Assembly: GCA_027028145.1 (NCBI GenBank)
Contig: JALVJV010000006.1
Location: forward strand, 1-64,000
Reading direction: 5' to 3'
Source: Archaeoglobaceae archaeon
GTDB lineage: Archaea > Halobacteriota > Archaeoglobi > Archaeoglobales > Archaeoglobaceae
DNA: 64,000 nt
The notes under the pieces were generated by a model that was not told where the DNA came from, ran no database searches, and worked only from the letters and a program-made list of their open reading frames with translations. Below are positions 1 through 7,833 of this stretch, one piece after another. The position numbers and the translations under genes are program-made. Position 1 is the stretch's first letter. Each line of letters begins with the position of its first letter.

Positions 1-117
1 TCCTACGGCAGCAGCTCCAATTCCGCTCTCACCAAGTCCAGCTCCAATTCCAGCCAATCCTACAGCTAAACCAGCACCAACCGCAATCAATCCCCTCGCA
101 ATCGCTTCTTCCGCCAT
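1..117 (-). CDS. atpK: A-type ATP synthase subunit K (c-ring proteolipid), second copy, partial at left edge
   Basis: Only the first 39 codons are in the window; the gene runs off the left edge. The visible residues are identical to residues 1-39 of the complete copy at 328-561: a short acidic start (MAEEAIARG) followed by the Gly/Ala-rich first membrane helix containing Glu30. The DNA is also identical, with positions 1-127 matching 445-571 base for base, including about ten bases upstream of the start. The protein would be a subunit of the membrane c-ring that carries H+ or Na+ during rotation. Such perfect identity points to recent tandem duplication or gene conversion. Whether the second half, including the ion-binding Glu of helix 2, is intact cannot be seen here. 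Confidence 0.85.
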   Translation of the reverse strand, partial: MAEEAIARGLIAVGAGLAVGLAGIGAGLGESGIGAAAVG

Positions 118-127
118 TCACACCACC
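1..127. repeat. Direct repeat, copy 1 (matches 445-571)
   Basis: Positions 1-127 are identical to 445-571, an offset of 444 bases. The identity ends at 128 (t here, c at 572). The left boundary lies outside the window, so the true length is unknown. The repeat carries the 5' part of the two atpK copies and their ribosome-binding region. Confidence 0.95.
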
Positions 128-137
128 TCCAAATAAA

Positions 138-326
138 TTAAATGTGTGGGACGAGATCCCACAGCCTATACCCGAACAGCAATATCAACACCATCAACGA
201 GAACCCCAACACCAGCCTCAGCGTGGACACTATCCAGTAATACTTGACGAACCTCTCTATGTTTTTGTCGCTTAACACCCTTTCCTCCATGAACCTCCTG
301 AACTTCTCTTCCCAGCCCTCGAACAT
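138..326 (-). CDS. Small single-span membrane protein between two atpK copies
   Basis: A 62-residue protein of unknown function. The N-terminal half is charged and amphipathic (MFEGWEEKFRRFMEERV). A hydrophobic segment at about residues 32-52 should span the membrane once, and the tail is short. The start codon follows the atpK stop after one base (TAAC-ATG), with no clear Shine-Dalgarno sequence, so translation is probably coupled to atpK. The next atpK copy begins 20 bases after its stop. Its place between two proteolipid genes suggests a role in or around the ATP synthase membrane part, such as c-ring assembly, but that is inference from position only. I do not recognise a family. Confidence 0.7.
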   Translation of the reverse strand: MFEGWEEKFRRFMEERVLSDKNIERFVKYYWIVSTLRLVLGFSLMVLILLFGYRLWDLVPHI

Positions 327-327
327 G

Positions 328-561
328 TTAGTGGAAGGCGAACATCAGTATGAATGCGATGACGAGACCGAAGATAACGATTGTTTCTGGGATAACTGTG
401 AACAGTATACCGAGACCGAAGAATCCCCTGTCCTCTGCAGTCGCTCCTACGGCAGCAGCTCCAATTCCGCTCTCACCAAGTCCAGCTCCAATTCCAGCCA
501 ATCCTACAGCTAAACCAGCACCAACCGCAATCAATCCCCTCGCAATCGCTTCTTCCGCCAT
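328..561 (-). CDS. atpK: A-type ATP synthase subunit K (c-ring proteolipid)
   Basis: Membrane proteolipid that forms the rotor ring of the archaeal A1Ao ATP synthase. At 77 residues it has the usual two-helix hairpin size. Helix 1 spans about residues 8-40 and is rich in Gly and Ala; the polar loop is AEDRG (42-46); helix 2 spans about 47-76. Glu59 in the motif PETIVIFGL is the expected ion-binding carboxylate. Glu30 in helix 1 and Thr60 next to Glu59 resemble residues that support Na+ binding in some relatives, but coupling ion cannot be decided from this alone. The gene follows subunit I in a leftward operon. The next ORF starts one base after its stop. Confidence 0.93.
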   Translation of the reverse strand: MAEEAIARGLIAVGAGLAVGLAGIGAGLGESGIGAAAVGATAEDRGFFGLGILFTVIPETIVIFGLVIAFILMFAFH

Positions 562-571
562 TCACACCACC
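445..571. repeat. Direct repeat, copy 2 (matches 1-127)
   Basis: This is the second copy of the perfect repeat at the window start and lies over the 5' part of the complete atpK gene. The repeat unit plus the interposed 62-codon ORF makes a 444-base period, which suggests tandem duplication of an atpK-plus-ORF unit. Confidence 0.95.
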
Positions 572-575
572 CCCT

Positions 576-2621
576 TTACTCCAAAAACTTCTTTATTCTA
601 CCAAACGGCTTATACAACACTCCACCACCCTCAAGGAACTTCGTGAAGAACTCTACGTAGTGCAATCTCAAGGACTGTAAGCCGGGATCGAGGACACCGA
701 GTATCAGATTTATCAGGTGACCTATGATAAGCACTATGACTCCGAGCACCGGTATGCACATTCCCTGCGGATCGATGAGTCCAACACCTATGAAGTTCAT
801 AACGAAGGCTATGTAGACCGAAGACAGACCTATAGCCAGAATTCTGGCGTAGCTGACGATCTGACCGAACCACGTCAGCAACTCGACCGCAAGTATGACA
901 CCCATCGCACCCATCTTTGGAACCTCAGCCATTACGAAGAGAACGAACCACACGAGTATCAGCGGCAGAGCGGCTAAGTAGAACATGTTCAGCCCCTGTT
1001 GCCATCCCTTCACTACTCCCGGCAATGGCAACGGCGGTATTCCGCTTCCCTCAGTTGGTCCGATTCCGAAGAAGTAGTGGAACACGCCCAAGTTATACGC
1101 GAATCCGAAGATTATGCAAGCCAAGCCAAGGACTCCGAGTATCCACGAACCCTTCTCGAGCATAGCCTCCTTGAAGCCGTGCTCCTTTAGCACGGTGTAG
1201 AAACCGAGCGCGAAGCCCCAGAGGATCTTGAAGATACCGACGACGATCGTTACGAACAGCAGAACCTTGATGCCCATTGGAGAAACTCTATCAAAAGCGG
1301 GCTCGAACCGGTTAATACCGATAGCATGGAGAATGGGCCACAGGAAGTGCCTGAATATGTCAATTTTACCCTCCTCTACGGATACGAACGGCCCGAAGCA
1401 TTCACCGTATATGAAACCGAAGAATATCGATACTATACCGGAATACAAGCCTATGTTGAGTAGTTTCTGCCAACCTTCGGTCTTGAAGATCCTCTTAAGG
1501 AACAGACAAAGAGCGGCGATGATCGCACCGTAACCAACGTCGCCGAGCATCGCTCCGAAGAACAGCGGGAAGAATATCGCCATTATTGCAGTGGGATCGA
1601 TCTCGTGGTATTTGGGTGTGGTGTAGGTCAGCGTTAGGATCTCGAAGTTTCTAACACCCGGCGGATTCGTAAGCTTCGTCGGCGGTTCGAATTCCTTGTC
1701 CTCGAGCTTTTCAACAGTAACCTTACCGTTCGTTTCGGATTCAACGGTAGACTTGAACTCGTCGAAGCTCTTCGCTGGAATGTAGCCGACTATAACAAAC
1801 GCATATTTCGAAACGAGCGACTTCAAAGGAAGCTCCGACTTTTCAAGTTCCATGCTAAGATACTCTTCAATTGCGAGCATCAGTTCAGCTTCTCTCGCCT
1901 TTAGATCTTCGATCTCCTTCTCAAGCGTTGAGATCTCATCCCTAAGCCTCGATATCTCGGAGTTTATTTCGGCTATTCTCGAATCGTAGTCTTCAATATC
2001 CGGAACAGTTACTTCTCTAAAGCCCAACTCCTGAAGAACCCTGTAAACCTCCTCAGCGTGCTCAACCCTTACGAAAACGGCAACGACGTATTCCTTACCG
2101 TAATCTTTCAGAAAGACCTCGTAGTCCGATGTTATGCTTTGAATCTTCGGCGAAGGGTCGGCTCTTATGAATCCGACGAAAGCCCTGATCGTTTTGTAAC
2201 CTTTAAGCAACTTAGGCGGAATACCCAAAGCCTTCAGAGGTTCTATGACCTTAAGCTCATCTTCAAGCGCTTTTATCTTTTCCTGAAGCTCCTTTATCTT
2301 GTCGATCTTAGCGCCGATCTCGGTTCGGTATTCCTCAAGCTTTCTATCGAGTTCGGCTTTGATCTCTTCTTCCCTATACTTCCTTCTCGGAATGAACTTC
2401 TCTGGGTCGAGTTTGAGGTATGAAAGGATGCTCCTCAGCTGAACCAAGCTCTTGGAGATAACTCCAGCTTTCTCGAACGGTTCACCGAGTTTGAAGTATT
2501 CATCCTCAACCGGATCCTCGATGTGTATGAGGTTGAGCCGATAGAGAATCTCGGATACCGTTTCGAAGTGATCTTTAGGTCCCACTACCGAGACCTTAAC
2601 CATCCTTTCCGGCTTAAGCAT
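576..2621 (-). CDS. atpI: A-type ATP synthase subunit I (a subunit)
   Basis: Stator membrane subunit that carries the ion half-channels facing the K ring. At 681 residues it has the family's normal length. The N-terminal half is cytosolic with long charged coiled coils, roughly residues 60-130 and 215-260, which contact the H subunits of the peripheral stalk. The C-terminal half (about 350-665) holds seven or eight hydrophobic spans. The motif [10 protein letters not shown] places the essential Arg at about residue 593, with a further Arg at about 652 in [12 protein letters not shown]. The start overlaps the end of subunit H by eight bases, so the two are probably translationally coupled. The rest of the A1 operon should continue left of the window. 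Confidence 0.96.
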   Translation of the reverse strand: MLKPERMVKVSVVGPKDHFETVSEILYRLNLIHIEDPVEDEYFKLGEPFEKAGVISKSLVQLRSILSYLKLDPEKFIPRRKYREEEIKAELDRKLEEYRTEIGAKIDKIKELQEKIKALEDELKVIEPLKALGIPPKLLKGYKTIRAFVGFIRADPSPKIQSITSDYEVFLKDYGKEYVVAVFVRVEHAEEVYRVLQELGFREVTVPDIEDYDSRIAEINSEISRLRDEISTLEKEIEDLKAREAELMLAIEEYLSMELEKSELPLKSLVSKYAFVIVGYIPAKSFDEFKSTVESETNGKVTVEKLEDKEFEPPTKLTNPPGVRNFEILTLTYTTPKYHEIDPTAIMAIFFPLFFGAMLGDVGYGAIIAALCLFLKRIFKTEGWQKLLNIGLYSGIVSIFFGFIYGECFGPFVSVEEGKIDIFRHFLWPILHAIGINRFEPAFDRVSPMGIKVLLFVTIVVGIFKILWGFALGFYTVLKEHGFKEAMLEKGSWILGVLGLACIIFGFAYNLGVFHYFFGIGPTEGSGIPPLPLPGVVKGWQQGLNMFYLAALPLILVWFVLFVMAEVPKMGAMGVILAVELLTWFGQIVSYARILAIGLSSVYIAFVMNFIGVGLIDPQGMCIPVLGVIVLIIGHLINLILGVLDPGLQSLRLHYVEFFTKFLEGGGVLYKPFGRIKKFLE

Positions 2622-2943
2622 ACTCGATCATCCCTATAAATTCTTTATATAAAAATTCAACAGCGTTTTGCAAATTCGCTTTACCCTTCGACTCAACCTC
2701 GGAAATCTCCTTACTGAGGGAGTTCCTTATCTCCTGCTTCTCCTTTTCAATTTCGGCTTTAGCCTTCTCTATTATTTCGGCTTTGATCTTCTCAGCCTCC
2801 TTTTCTGCATCTTCGATGATCTGCCTTGCCTTCATTTTAGCCTCGTTGATGATCTTCTTCTTCTCCTCCTCGGCTTTCTTGATGTCCTCTTCAACCTTCC
2901 TTTCAGCCTCCTTAATTTTTTCAAGAATCTCTGTTTTCTCCAT
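2614..2943 (-). CDS. atpH: A-type ATP synthase subunit H (peripheral stalk)
   Basis: A 109-residue, almost wholly charged Lys/Glu-rich protein predicted to be one continuous coiled coil, as expected for the stalk subunit (AhaH/NtpH) that pairs with subunit E and holds the A1 head to subunit I. The start chosen is the ATG at 2943 (MEKTEILEK), because GGTGATAG stands just before it. A longer in-frame reading to 2985 would run through an AT-rich palindrome and encode a low-complexity tail, so I rejected it. It is the first gene of the ATPase operon in this window. A TATA element is at about 3001-3010. Confidence 0.9.
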   Translation of the reverse strand: MEKTEILEKIKEAERKVEEDIKKAEEEKKKIINEAKMKARQIIEDAEKEAEKIKAEIIEKAKAEIEKEKQEIRNSLSKEISEVESKGKANLQNAVEFLYKEFIGMIEYA

Positions 2944-2961
2944 GTCTATCACCTTTGATTT

Positions 2962-2986
2962 ATTGTTGTTAATAATAATCAACAAT
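2962..2986. promoter_or_regulatory. Palindrome over the predicted transcription start of the ATPase operon
   Basis: The sequence is ATTGTTG, 11 bases, CAACAAT: two perfect 7-base inverted arms about a centre at 2974, with most of the central bases also symmetric. The TATA-like element at 3001-3010 predicts leftward transcription starting near 2979, inside this palindrome. That is a classic position for a repressor operator in archaea. It could instead form a hairpin in the 5' leader of the atpH message. The binding factor is unknown. Confidence 0.5.
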
Positions 2987-2997
2987 GCAACCGCTAC

Positions 2998-3028
2998 AAA
3001 ATATTTAAAATTTGCTATTTTTGCTATT
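2998..3028 (-). promoter_or_regulatory. Promoter of the A-ATPase operon with tandem TTTGCTATT elements
   Basis: The plus strand reads atatttaaaa at 3001-3010, a good TATA box for leftward transcription. Immediately upstream of it (3011-3019 and 3020-3028) lie two exact tandem copies of TTTGCTATT, AATAGCAAA on the coding strand. One copy of the same element abuts the TATA box of nuoH. The elements occupy the BRE/activator position. Confidence 0.5.
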
Positions 3029-3053
3029 TTAACGATTTATAATTCCGAAAAGT

Positions 3054-3290
3054 TCAACCACCACTGAAAGGCGGTAGCAAAGCGACGACGTCATCATCGT
3101 TCAACTTCCTGTTCAAATCGTCAACCTTACTGCAGTTTACAACGACCGTAACACGACTCAAGTGCGATCGAATTTCGGGATACATCTCAACCAGCTTCCT
3201 AAAAAGATCATCGATCGTATCTGCTCTTACTACGATCTCCCTTTCGCCGACGATTTCCCTAAGATTTGCGAACAATTTTACCCTCACCAT
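3054..3290 (-). CDS. MoaD/ThiS-family ubiquitin-like sulfur carrier protein
   Basis: A 78-residue beta-grasp protein ending in PPFSGG. The C-terminal diglycine is the hallmark of MoaD, the small subunit of molybdopterin synthase, and of archaeal ubiquitin-like SAMPs; both are activated by an E1-like enzyme at the terminal Gly. Sequence alone does not separate pterin-cofactor sulfur transfer from protein modification. A tungsten-type AOR is encoded at 15226-17070, so pterin synthesis is needed in this organism. The start overlaps the end of the beta-propeller gene by seven bases, which implies co-transcription. No MoaE or E1 gene is in the window. Confidence 0.85.
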   Translation of the reverse strand: MVRVKLFANLREIVGEREIVVRADTIDDLFRKLVEMYPEIRSHLSRVTVVVNCSKVDDLNRKLNDDDVVALLPPFSGG

Positions 3291-4174
3291 AGCTCCAAAT
3301 AACTCAAACTTTTTTCGTTCCCGACAAGCACGCCGGAATCACACAGCTTATATACCTTTCCGCCGTAAACCTTCTCATCGTTTATATAAACACCGTCGGA
3401 AGTCGCGATAGCAACCGAATCATCCAACATCTTGAGATCGAAAACGACGTTTTTGAGATCAAACGTTTTAACGATTTTACCGTTCAGATCGCATACGCTA
3501 ACCCTGTTCGACGAAGCAAAGGCAACGTAATCGCTATTTGCGGAAACTATCGGAGATTCCGCTCTTATCGACCAACCGAGGGTGCATAAGATCCCGTTAT
3601 CGTTAAAGAATACCGCCCAATCATCTACGACCAAAACCCCCTTAGACTTAAATTCGAACTCCCTTCTCTTTGGATAGACCACCACCGATCTACTACCGGT
3701 TCCAACCGCTAAGATATCGTCGAAATCCATGCTGATTACGAAATCGCCGAAATCCTCGCGATACACTTCTTCACCGTCTAAGCTGAATACCGATACCTTA
3801 TCGTTCATAAAACCGGAAACGACAGCCAACCCTTCTTCGGAAAGTCGAACAAACTTAACATCATCGGGTCTTTCCCAACAACTTAAAATCGAAATTCTCT
3901 GCCTTTTCCAAATCTCTCTTCCGTTTAGATCGAATACATACACCTTGCCATCAACGAAATCCGTCCCGACCGCAACGTATCCATCGCAAACGTCAACCGC
4001 AGTTACGTTGACGTCGTTAAAAGGACCCCTGTAATACGTGCCGATCAGCTTCTTCGACCATCTCAGTCCGCTGGAATCGAAGAGGAAAATCCAACCGCTC
4101 TCGCTACCGAAAGCGATGAAATTCCCGTCACATGATGAGCAGAGTATCGGATTGTCGAATCTGTAAGACCACAT
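3284..4174 (-). CDS. Beta-propeller (WD40/PQQ-like repeat) protein, function unknown
   Basis: A 296-residue protein made of repeated beta-strand units of the type 'VAVGTDFVDGKVYVFDLNG', each ending in an aromatic or hydrophobic, Asp, Leu/Ser, Gly turn. About six or seven blades are visible (for example DSSGLRW, DLNGREIW, SLDGEEVY, DLNGKIV). No signal peptide or membrane span is seen, so it is probably cytosolic and a protein-binding scaffold. I chose the ATG at 4174 because GTGATC, complementary to the 16S tail, stands four bases upstream. An alternative GTG start at 4183 would sit inside that site. It is paired with the MoaD-like gene. A role in cofactor biology is only a guess from position. 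Confidence 0.75.
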   Translation of the reverse strand: MWSYRFDNPILCSSCDGNFIAFGSESGWIFLFDSSGLRWSKKLIGTYYRGPFNDVNVTAVDVCDGYVAVGTDFVDGKVYVFDLNGREIWKRQRISILSCWERPDDVKFVRLSEEGLAVVSGFMNDKVSVFSLDGEEVYREDFGDFVISMDFDDILAVGTGSRSVVVYPKRREFEFKSKGVLVVDDWAVFFNDNGILCTLGWSIRAESPIVSANSDYVAFASSNRVSVCDLNGKIVKTFDLKNVVFDLKMLDDSVAIATSDGVYINDEKVYGGKVYKLCDSGVLVGNEKSLSYLELW

Positions 4175-4186
4175 AGAGATCACAAT

Positions 4187-4195
4187 AAAAAAAAA
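4187..4195 (-). terminator. U-tract terminator after the first YeiH gene
   Basis: Nine consecutive A on the plus strand give a run of nine U in leftward RNA six bases after the stop codon of the exporter gene at 4202. Archaeal RNA polymerase terminates efficiently at such tracts without a hairpin. The next gene starts at 4174 with its own GTGATC site, so some read-through is possible. Confidence 0.5.
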
Positions 4196-4201
4196 TGGAA
4201 T

Positions 4202-5638
4202 TTAAACTCTTGGTGCCCACAGCGGTAGCTTTTGCCATGCTATTGGTCCGAACACGTAGACGCTGAGTATGAATCCGAGTATTATTACGATAGTAGCACC
4301 TATGAAGAACGCGGCCCAAGGTCTCGCACCGAACTTCATGAACTCCCTGAACCTCGTGGTCATACCGATGCTGAAGAACGTGAATATGAACGTCCACGTC
4401 CTCATCGTCTTTATGGGCCCTATCAGGTTCGGTTTCATGTAGTGCATGTATTCGTATGGACTGGCGCTCATCGTTATCAGGGTCATTACGAACGATGCAA
4501 GCAGGAATCCGATGACGAACTTCGGGAATCTCCACCAGATCTCCATTGCGGAAGGTCTTGCTCCCGATTCCTCTACTTCCCATCTCGTCGTTGCAACGAT
4601 CGCCATAACGAATGCCCAAAGCCCTATCCAGATGTCTCTACCTATGACTTTCATCAACGTATACGCCCATATCGTAAGCTCATGAGCGTCTGCGGCTATG
4701 TTGCCGATGGTAATGGTCGGAGCTACGTGCGTTGCATACCATTCACCATACCACTCCGCCGCGGCGAAACCCGCAGCGTCAGCGAATTCCGAAGTTCCGA
4801 TCCAAGCTCCGGCTTCACCGGGATGCATCTGTATGCTCATCGCTATCATTGGCAGGAGGAATATGGCAATTATTGCCGCAACGATAACAGCGGCTATTCC
4901 GAAAACGTAGTCCTCTTTCTTAGCCCTTACGGCAGCGGCCATTGCGATCGATGCCGAAACTCCACAGACCGCACACCCGGCACCAAGAACCGCGGAAGTT
5001 CTCTTGTCTATGCCGAGATACTGCCCGACGTAGAAGACGACCAAGAAAGCCGTTATCGCAACAGTTGCCGCCTGTGCTATGACGTAAGGACCAGCCATGT
5101 ATATCAACGTGAACGGCAAAGTTGCACCGAGCAGAACGATACCAGTTTTTATGTAGTATTCAACTCTGAAACCGTCGTCCATCCACTTGGGGAATCTGAA
5201 GACGTTGCTGAGAATCAATCCGAGGATGACGGCAAGGATCGGCGGCTCCAAGTTGTAGTTGTGAACCCACTTGTTTGCCGCAACAACGAATATTATAACT
5301 GAAACAACGTAAACGAATGTAAACGACGGCAGAAATGTCTTCACTCTGAATCCCAAGATTTTACTGCTTATCGTAAACACCACTGCCCAAAACAGGTAGT
5401 TTATGACGTAACCGAGCCAGTTCTTGGAGAAGTAATCGACCACTTGCCCCCATTCCGTCCATTTACCCGGCGCTGAGACGGCTAAGAGTTTTAGGAAGTC
5501 TATGTTCTTCGTGTAGTAGCAGTATAGCGCTATTCCTATGACGATGAACGCCATCCATACTGCCCACCAGTCCTCTGTCTTCCATAGCGTTTGCCATCCC
5601 CTGACTACTTCTACTCTCTCTTCACCCCCTTCAGCCAT
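4202..5638 (-). CDS. YeiH-family (UPF0324, PF03601) membrane transporter, long form
   Basis: A 478-residue integral membrane protein with about 11-12 hydrophobic spans. It has the YeiH family signature in GAGCAVCGVSASIAMAAAV followed by the charged RAKKEDYVFG. The family is annotated as putative sulfate/sulfite exporters; taurine-degrading bacteria use relatives to export sulfite. It is longer than typical family members (about 310-350): an N-terminal extension has an early span (VWMAFIVIGIALYCYY) and Trp-rich loops. The start at 5638 is chosen for AGGTGTG upstream; the in-frame TTG at 5653 lies beyond that site. A second family member is at 7815-8756, with a regulator between them. Substrate is not shown by sequence. 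Confidence 0.85.
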   Translation of the reverse strand: MAEGGEERVEVVRGWQTLWKTEDWWAVWMAFIVIGIALYCYYTKNIDFLKLLAVSAPGKWTEWGQVVDYFSKNWLGYVINYLFWAVVFTISSKILGFRVKTFLPSFTFVYVVSVIIFVVAANKWVHNYNLEPPILAVILGLILSNVFRFPKWMDDGFRVEYYIKTGIVLLGATLPFTLIYMAGPYVIAQAATVAITAFLVVFYVGQYLGIDKRTSAVLGAGCAVCGVSASIAMAAAVRAKKEDYVFGIAAVIVAAIIAIFLLPMIAMSIQMHPGEAGAWIGTSEFADAAGFAAAEWYGEWYATHVAPTITIGNIAADAHELTIWAYTLMKVIGRDIWIGLWAFVMAIVATTRWEVEESGARPSAMEIWWRFPKFVIGFLLASFVMTLITMSASPYEYMHYMKPNLIGPIKTMRTWTFIFTFFSIGMTTRFREFMKFGARPWAAFFIGATIVIILGFILSVYVFGPIAWQKLPLWAPRV

Positions 5639-5667
5639 GATTTCACACCTCAATATTTATTTAGATA

Positions 5668-5718
5668 ATGACAGAAAACTTATCGATGTTGACCCGAAAA
5701 TTGTCATATTGTGTCAAC
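5668..5718. promoter_or_regulatory. Interleaved inverted repeats upstream of the first YeiH gene
   Basis: Two inverted repeats interleave in the 101-base gap between the regulator's stop and the exporter's start: ATGACA (5668-5673) with TGTCAT (5702-5707), and GTTGAC (5688-5693) with GTCAAC (5713-5718). Each arm shares a GAC/GTC core. They lie upstream of the predicted exporter promoter and next to the gene for a DNA-binding regulator, so they are candidate operator sites. Confidence 0.4.
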
Positions 5719-5739
5719 TTATAATAAAATTTTATTTAA

Positions 5740-7833
5740 TTATTCAAATATTGCTTTACCTTCCTCCGTTATCTCTAAAACTTTAGATCTACCGTATTTT
5801 ACCAGATTAATAAGGCCTTTACTTTTTAAAAGCTTGACTCTCTTCTTTACGGTGTTCCTTGACAGTCCGAGTTCATCCATAGTGTCCTTTATGGAAGGTT
5901 TTTCGCCGACTCTGTTTTTCATGTAAACGAACCTCAGCAGTTCATACAGTTCGGGTTGCAGTTTGACCTCCTTCCTCTGCAAAGGTTCACATTCGATTCG
6001 TAGTAGGGAATACCGCCTACCGTCGAACACATCGGGTTTGGCAACGAGTATAAGAACTCCCCTCCTCAATATGTAAAAGTCCTCCCTTAATCTTTGAATC
6101 AGAGATAGGAGGGAGTCGAAGTCGACCTTCGTTATCAAGTAGTCGAGCTCAAGAATGACAACGTTGTTCTTCTCCGGAAGGTTGGACAGCACATCCTCGA
6201 TTACATCAACATCCGGCGGAATCGAATCCTTACTCTTTCTTTCCGATAACCACAGCACCCTGCTGTTCGTAACCCCGACATCCTCAGGCAACTTTCTCGT
6301 TATAATAGTCCCCTTGAACCCCATTTTCGTCATATCGGCTAAAACTTCCAGAGCTACATCCATGCTATCGGTAAGATACAACCGACCGATGTCAACCCTG
6401 TATTTAAGCATCCTTCTGATCATCTCCATCTCAGACCTAACCTTATGAGTGGCGTCTCTGGCTATTACGGAAATTCCCGACAACCGACCGTTCTCGATAA
6501 TCGGCGAAACTGTCACTTCGACATCTATTATCCTTCCGTCCTTGCACCTCCTCTTCCCGTCGAAGGATATGCTCTGCAGGTTGCTCCTTATCTTTTGAAG
6601 GATGTGTTCGGTTTCGCTCCGTAGACCTTCCGGTAACAGCTCTTTTGAGTCCATACCTATAGCCTCGTGTTTCTTCCAGCCGAAAAGTTTCTCGGCACCT
6701 TTATTCCAGCTCGTTATCTTTCCGTTGAGGTCTATCGAATATATGGCATCCTGCGAATTTTCGACTATGTTAGCCAAGTATCTGAGCTCGGACGTCTTCC
6801 TTTCGAGTTCTTCATACGCTTTCCTCAATTTTTCCTCGCTCTTTTTCTTTTCCGTGATGTCCCTCATTATAGCTACGAATCCAGTTAACTCTCCGTTTGA
6901 GTTGTAGATGGCGGTCAGAGTCTGGTCCACAACTATCCTCCTACCGTCTTTAGTCAGCCTTATCGACTCTATATCTCTCGCGTAACCTTCAATCACAGCC
7001 TTTCTGAAGTTCTCTCTGCAAAGCTCACGCATATCCTCCGGCATCAAAACCGTGAAGGGCTTACCGATCATCTCCTCTGCAGTGTATCCAAACATCGCCT
7101 CCGCTCCTCTGTTCCAAGATACGATATTACCATCGACATCCAAGGACACGATGGCATCTATCGTATGTTCGGTTATCGCCGCAAGGTGCGCCATTCTCTC
7201 TTCAGCTTTCTTCTTGTCCGTAATATCCCTACCGATCCCTATGTAACCCACGAATCTGCCGTTTTCGTGCAAAGGATTTAAATTGAATTCGAAAATTCTG
7301 TCAGCGATCCGTGCTTCGAAACTTAGAGATTTTCCGTTCGGATCGGGCGTTTCGCTTACGAGCTCTTTTAAATTAGTTCCTATTATCTTTACTTCGCCGA
7401 ATATATCGTAAGCCTTTGCGTTCGTGAAAGTTATGTTCAGGTTCTCATCGGTTTCGAACACCCAATCGTTTAAATTTTCGATTAGATTTCTATACTTACG
7501 CTCGGTTTCTCTTAAGACTCGCTCTCTTTCGATCAATTCCTTTGCTACTTTGTTGAAGAAGTTCGCAACGTCTTCGAACTCGTCTCCGGTGTTTATATTC
7601 ACCTGAACGAACTTTCCGTTCAGCAGATGATCGAAACCTACTCTCAGCCTTTCCAGAGGATCGGTTATACTACCCGCGAGGAATACGGAGATACCCAAGA
7701 TTATTATTAAAACGTATAGGTTGTATGCCAAGGCGTAATCGGATGGTAAATACTGTATCACGGAATACAGGGCGATCGTTATAACCGATATTATCAGGGA
7801 AGCAACGACGATTCTCAGGAATATGGACCCCAT
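5740..7833 (-). CDS. Membrane-anchored HAMP/PAS/DUF835 sensor with C-terminal winged helix
   Basis: A 697-residue one-component regulator. Residues 6-26 and 34-54 are two membrane spans joined by a loop of under ten residues, so no external sensor domain is present. A HAMP-like segment (about 55-105) follows, then three PAS domains (about 112-225, 235-345 and 360-475). Next is a DUF835 domain (about 490-620; FKGTIITRKLPED, VLWLSE, VVILELDYLITKVDF). The C-terminal winged helix ends the protein (IKDTMDELGLSRNTVKKRVKLLKSKG). No histidine kinase domain or receiver is present. The start at 7833 has GGTGAT just before it; the in-frame reading to 7875 is not needed. It overlaps the end of the upstream YeiH gene by 19 bases, so the two are co-transcribed. 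It probably regulates the flanking exporters; the signal is unknown. Confidence 0.85.
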   Translation of the reverse strand: MGSIFLRIVVASLIISVITIALYSVIQYLPSDYALAYNLYVLIIILGISVFLAGSITDPLERLRVGFDHLLNGKFVQVNINTGDEFEDVANFFNKVAKELIERERVLRETERKYRNLIENLNDWVFETDENLNITFTNAKAYDIFGEVKIIGTNLKELVSETPDPNGKSLSFEARIADRIFEFNLNPLHENGRFVGYIGIGRDITDKKKAEERMAHLAAITEHTIDAIVSLDVDGNIVSWNRGAEAMFGYTAEEMIGKPFTVLMPEDMRELCRENFRKAVIEGYARDIESIRLTKDGRRIVVDQTLTAIYNSNGELTGFVAIMRDITEKKKSEEKLRKAYEELERKTSELRYLANIVENSQDAIYSIDLNGKITSWNKGAEKLFGWKKHEAIGMDSKELLPEGLRSETEHILQKIRSNLQSISFDGKRRCKDGRIIDVEVTVSPIIENGRLSGISVIARDATHKVRSEMEMIRRMLKYRVDIGRLYLTDSMDVALEVLADMTKMGFKGTIITRKLPEDVGVTNSRVLWLSERKSKDSIPPDVDVIEDVLSNLPEKNNVVILELDYLITKVDFDSLLSLIQRLREDFYILRRGVLILVAKPDVFDGRRYSLLRIECEPLQRKEVKLQPELYELLRFVYMKNRVGEKPSIKDTMDELGLSRNTVKKRVKLLKSKGLINLVKYGRSKVLEITEEGKAIFE

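Noticed and set aside
1-571. The 127-base repeat as part of an insertion sequence or CRISPR
   Set aside because: The repeat is the coding start of two atpK genes; there is no transposase, no terminal inverted repeat and only two copies.
4232-5302. A 356-codon open frame opposite the long YeiH gene
   Set aside because: It is antisense to a clear membrane transporter, and its product is rich in Arg, Tyr, Glu and His with no domain, as expected for a shadow frame.
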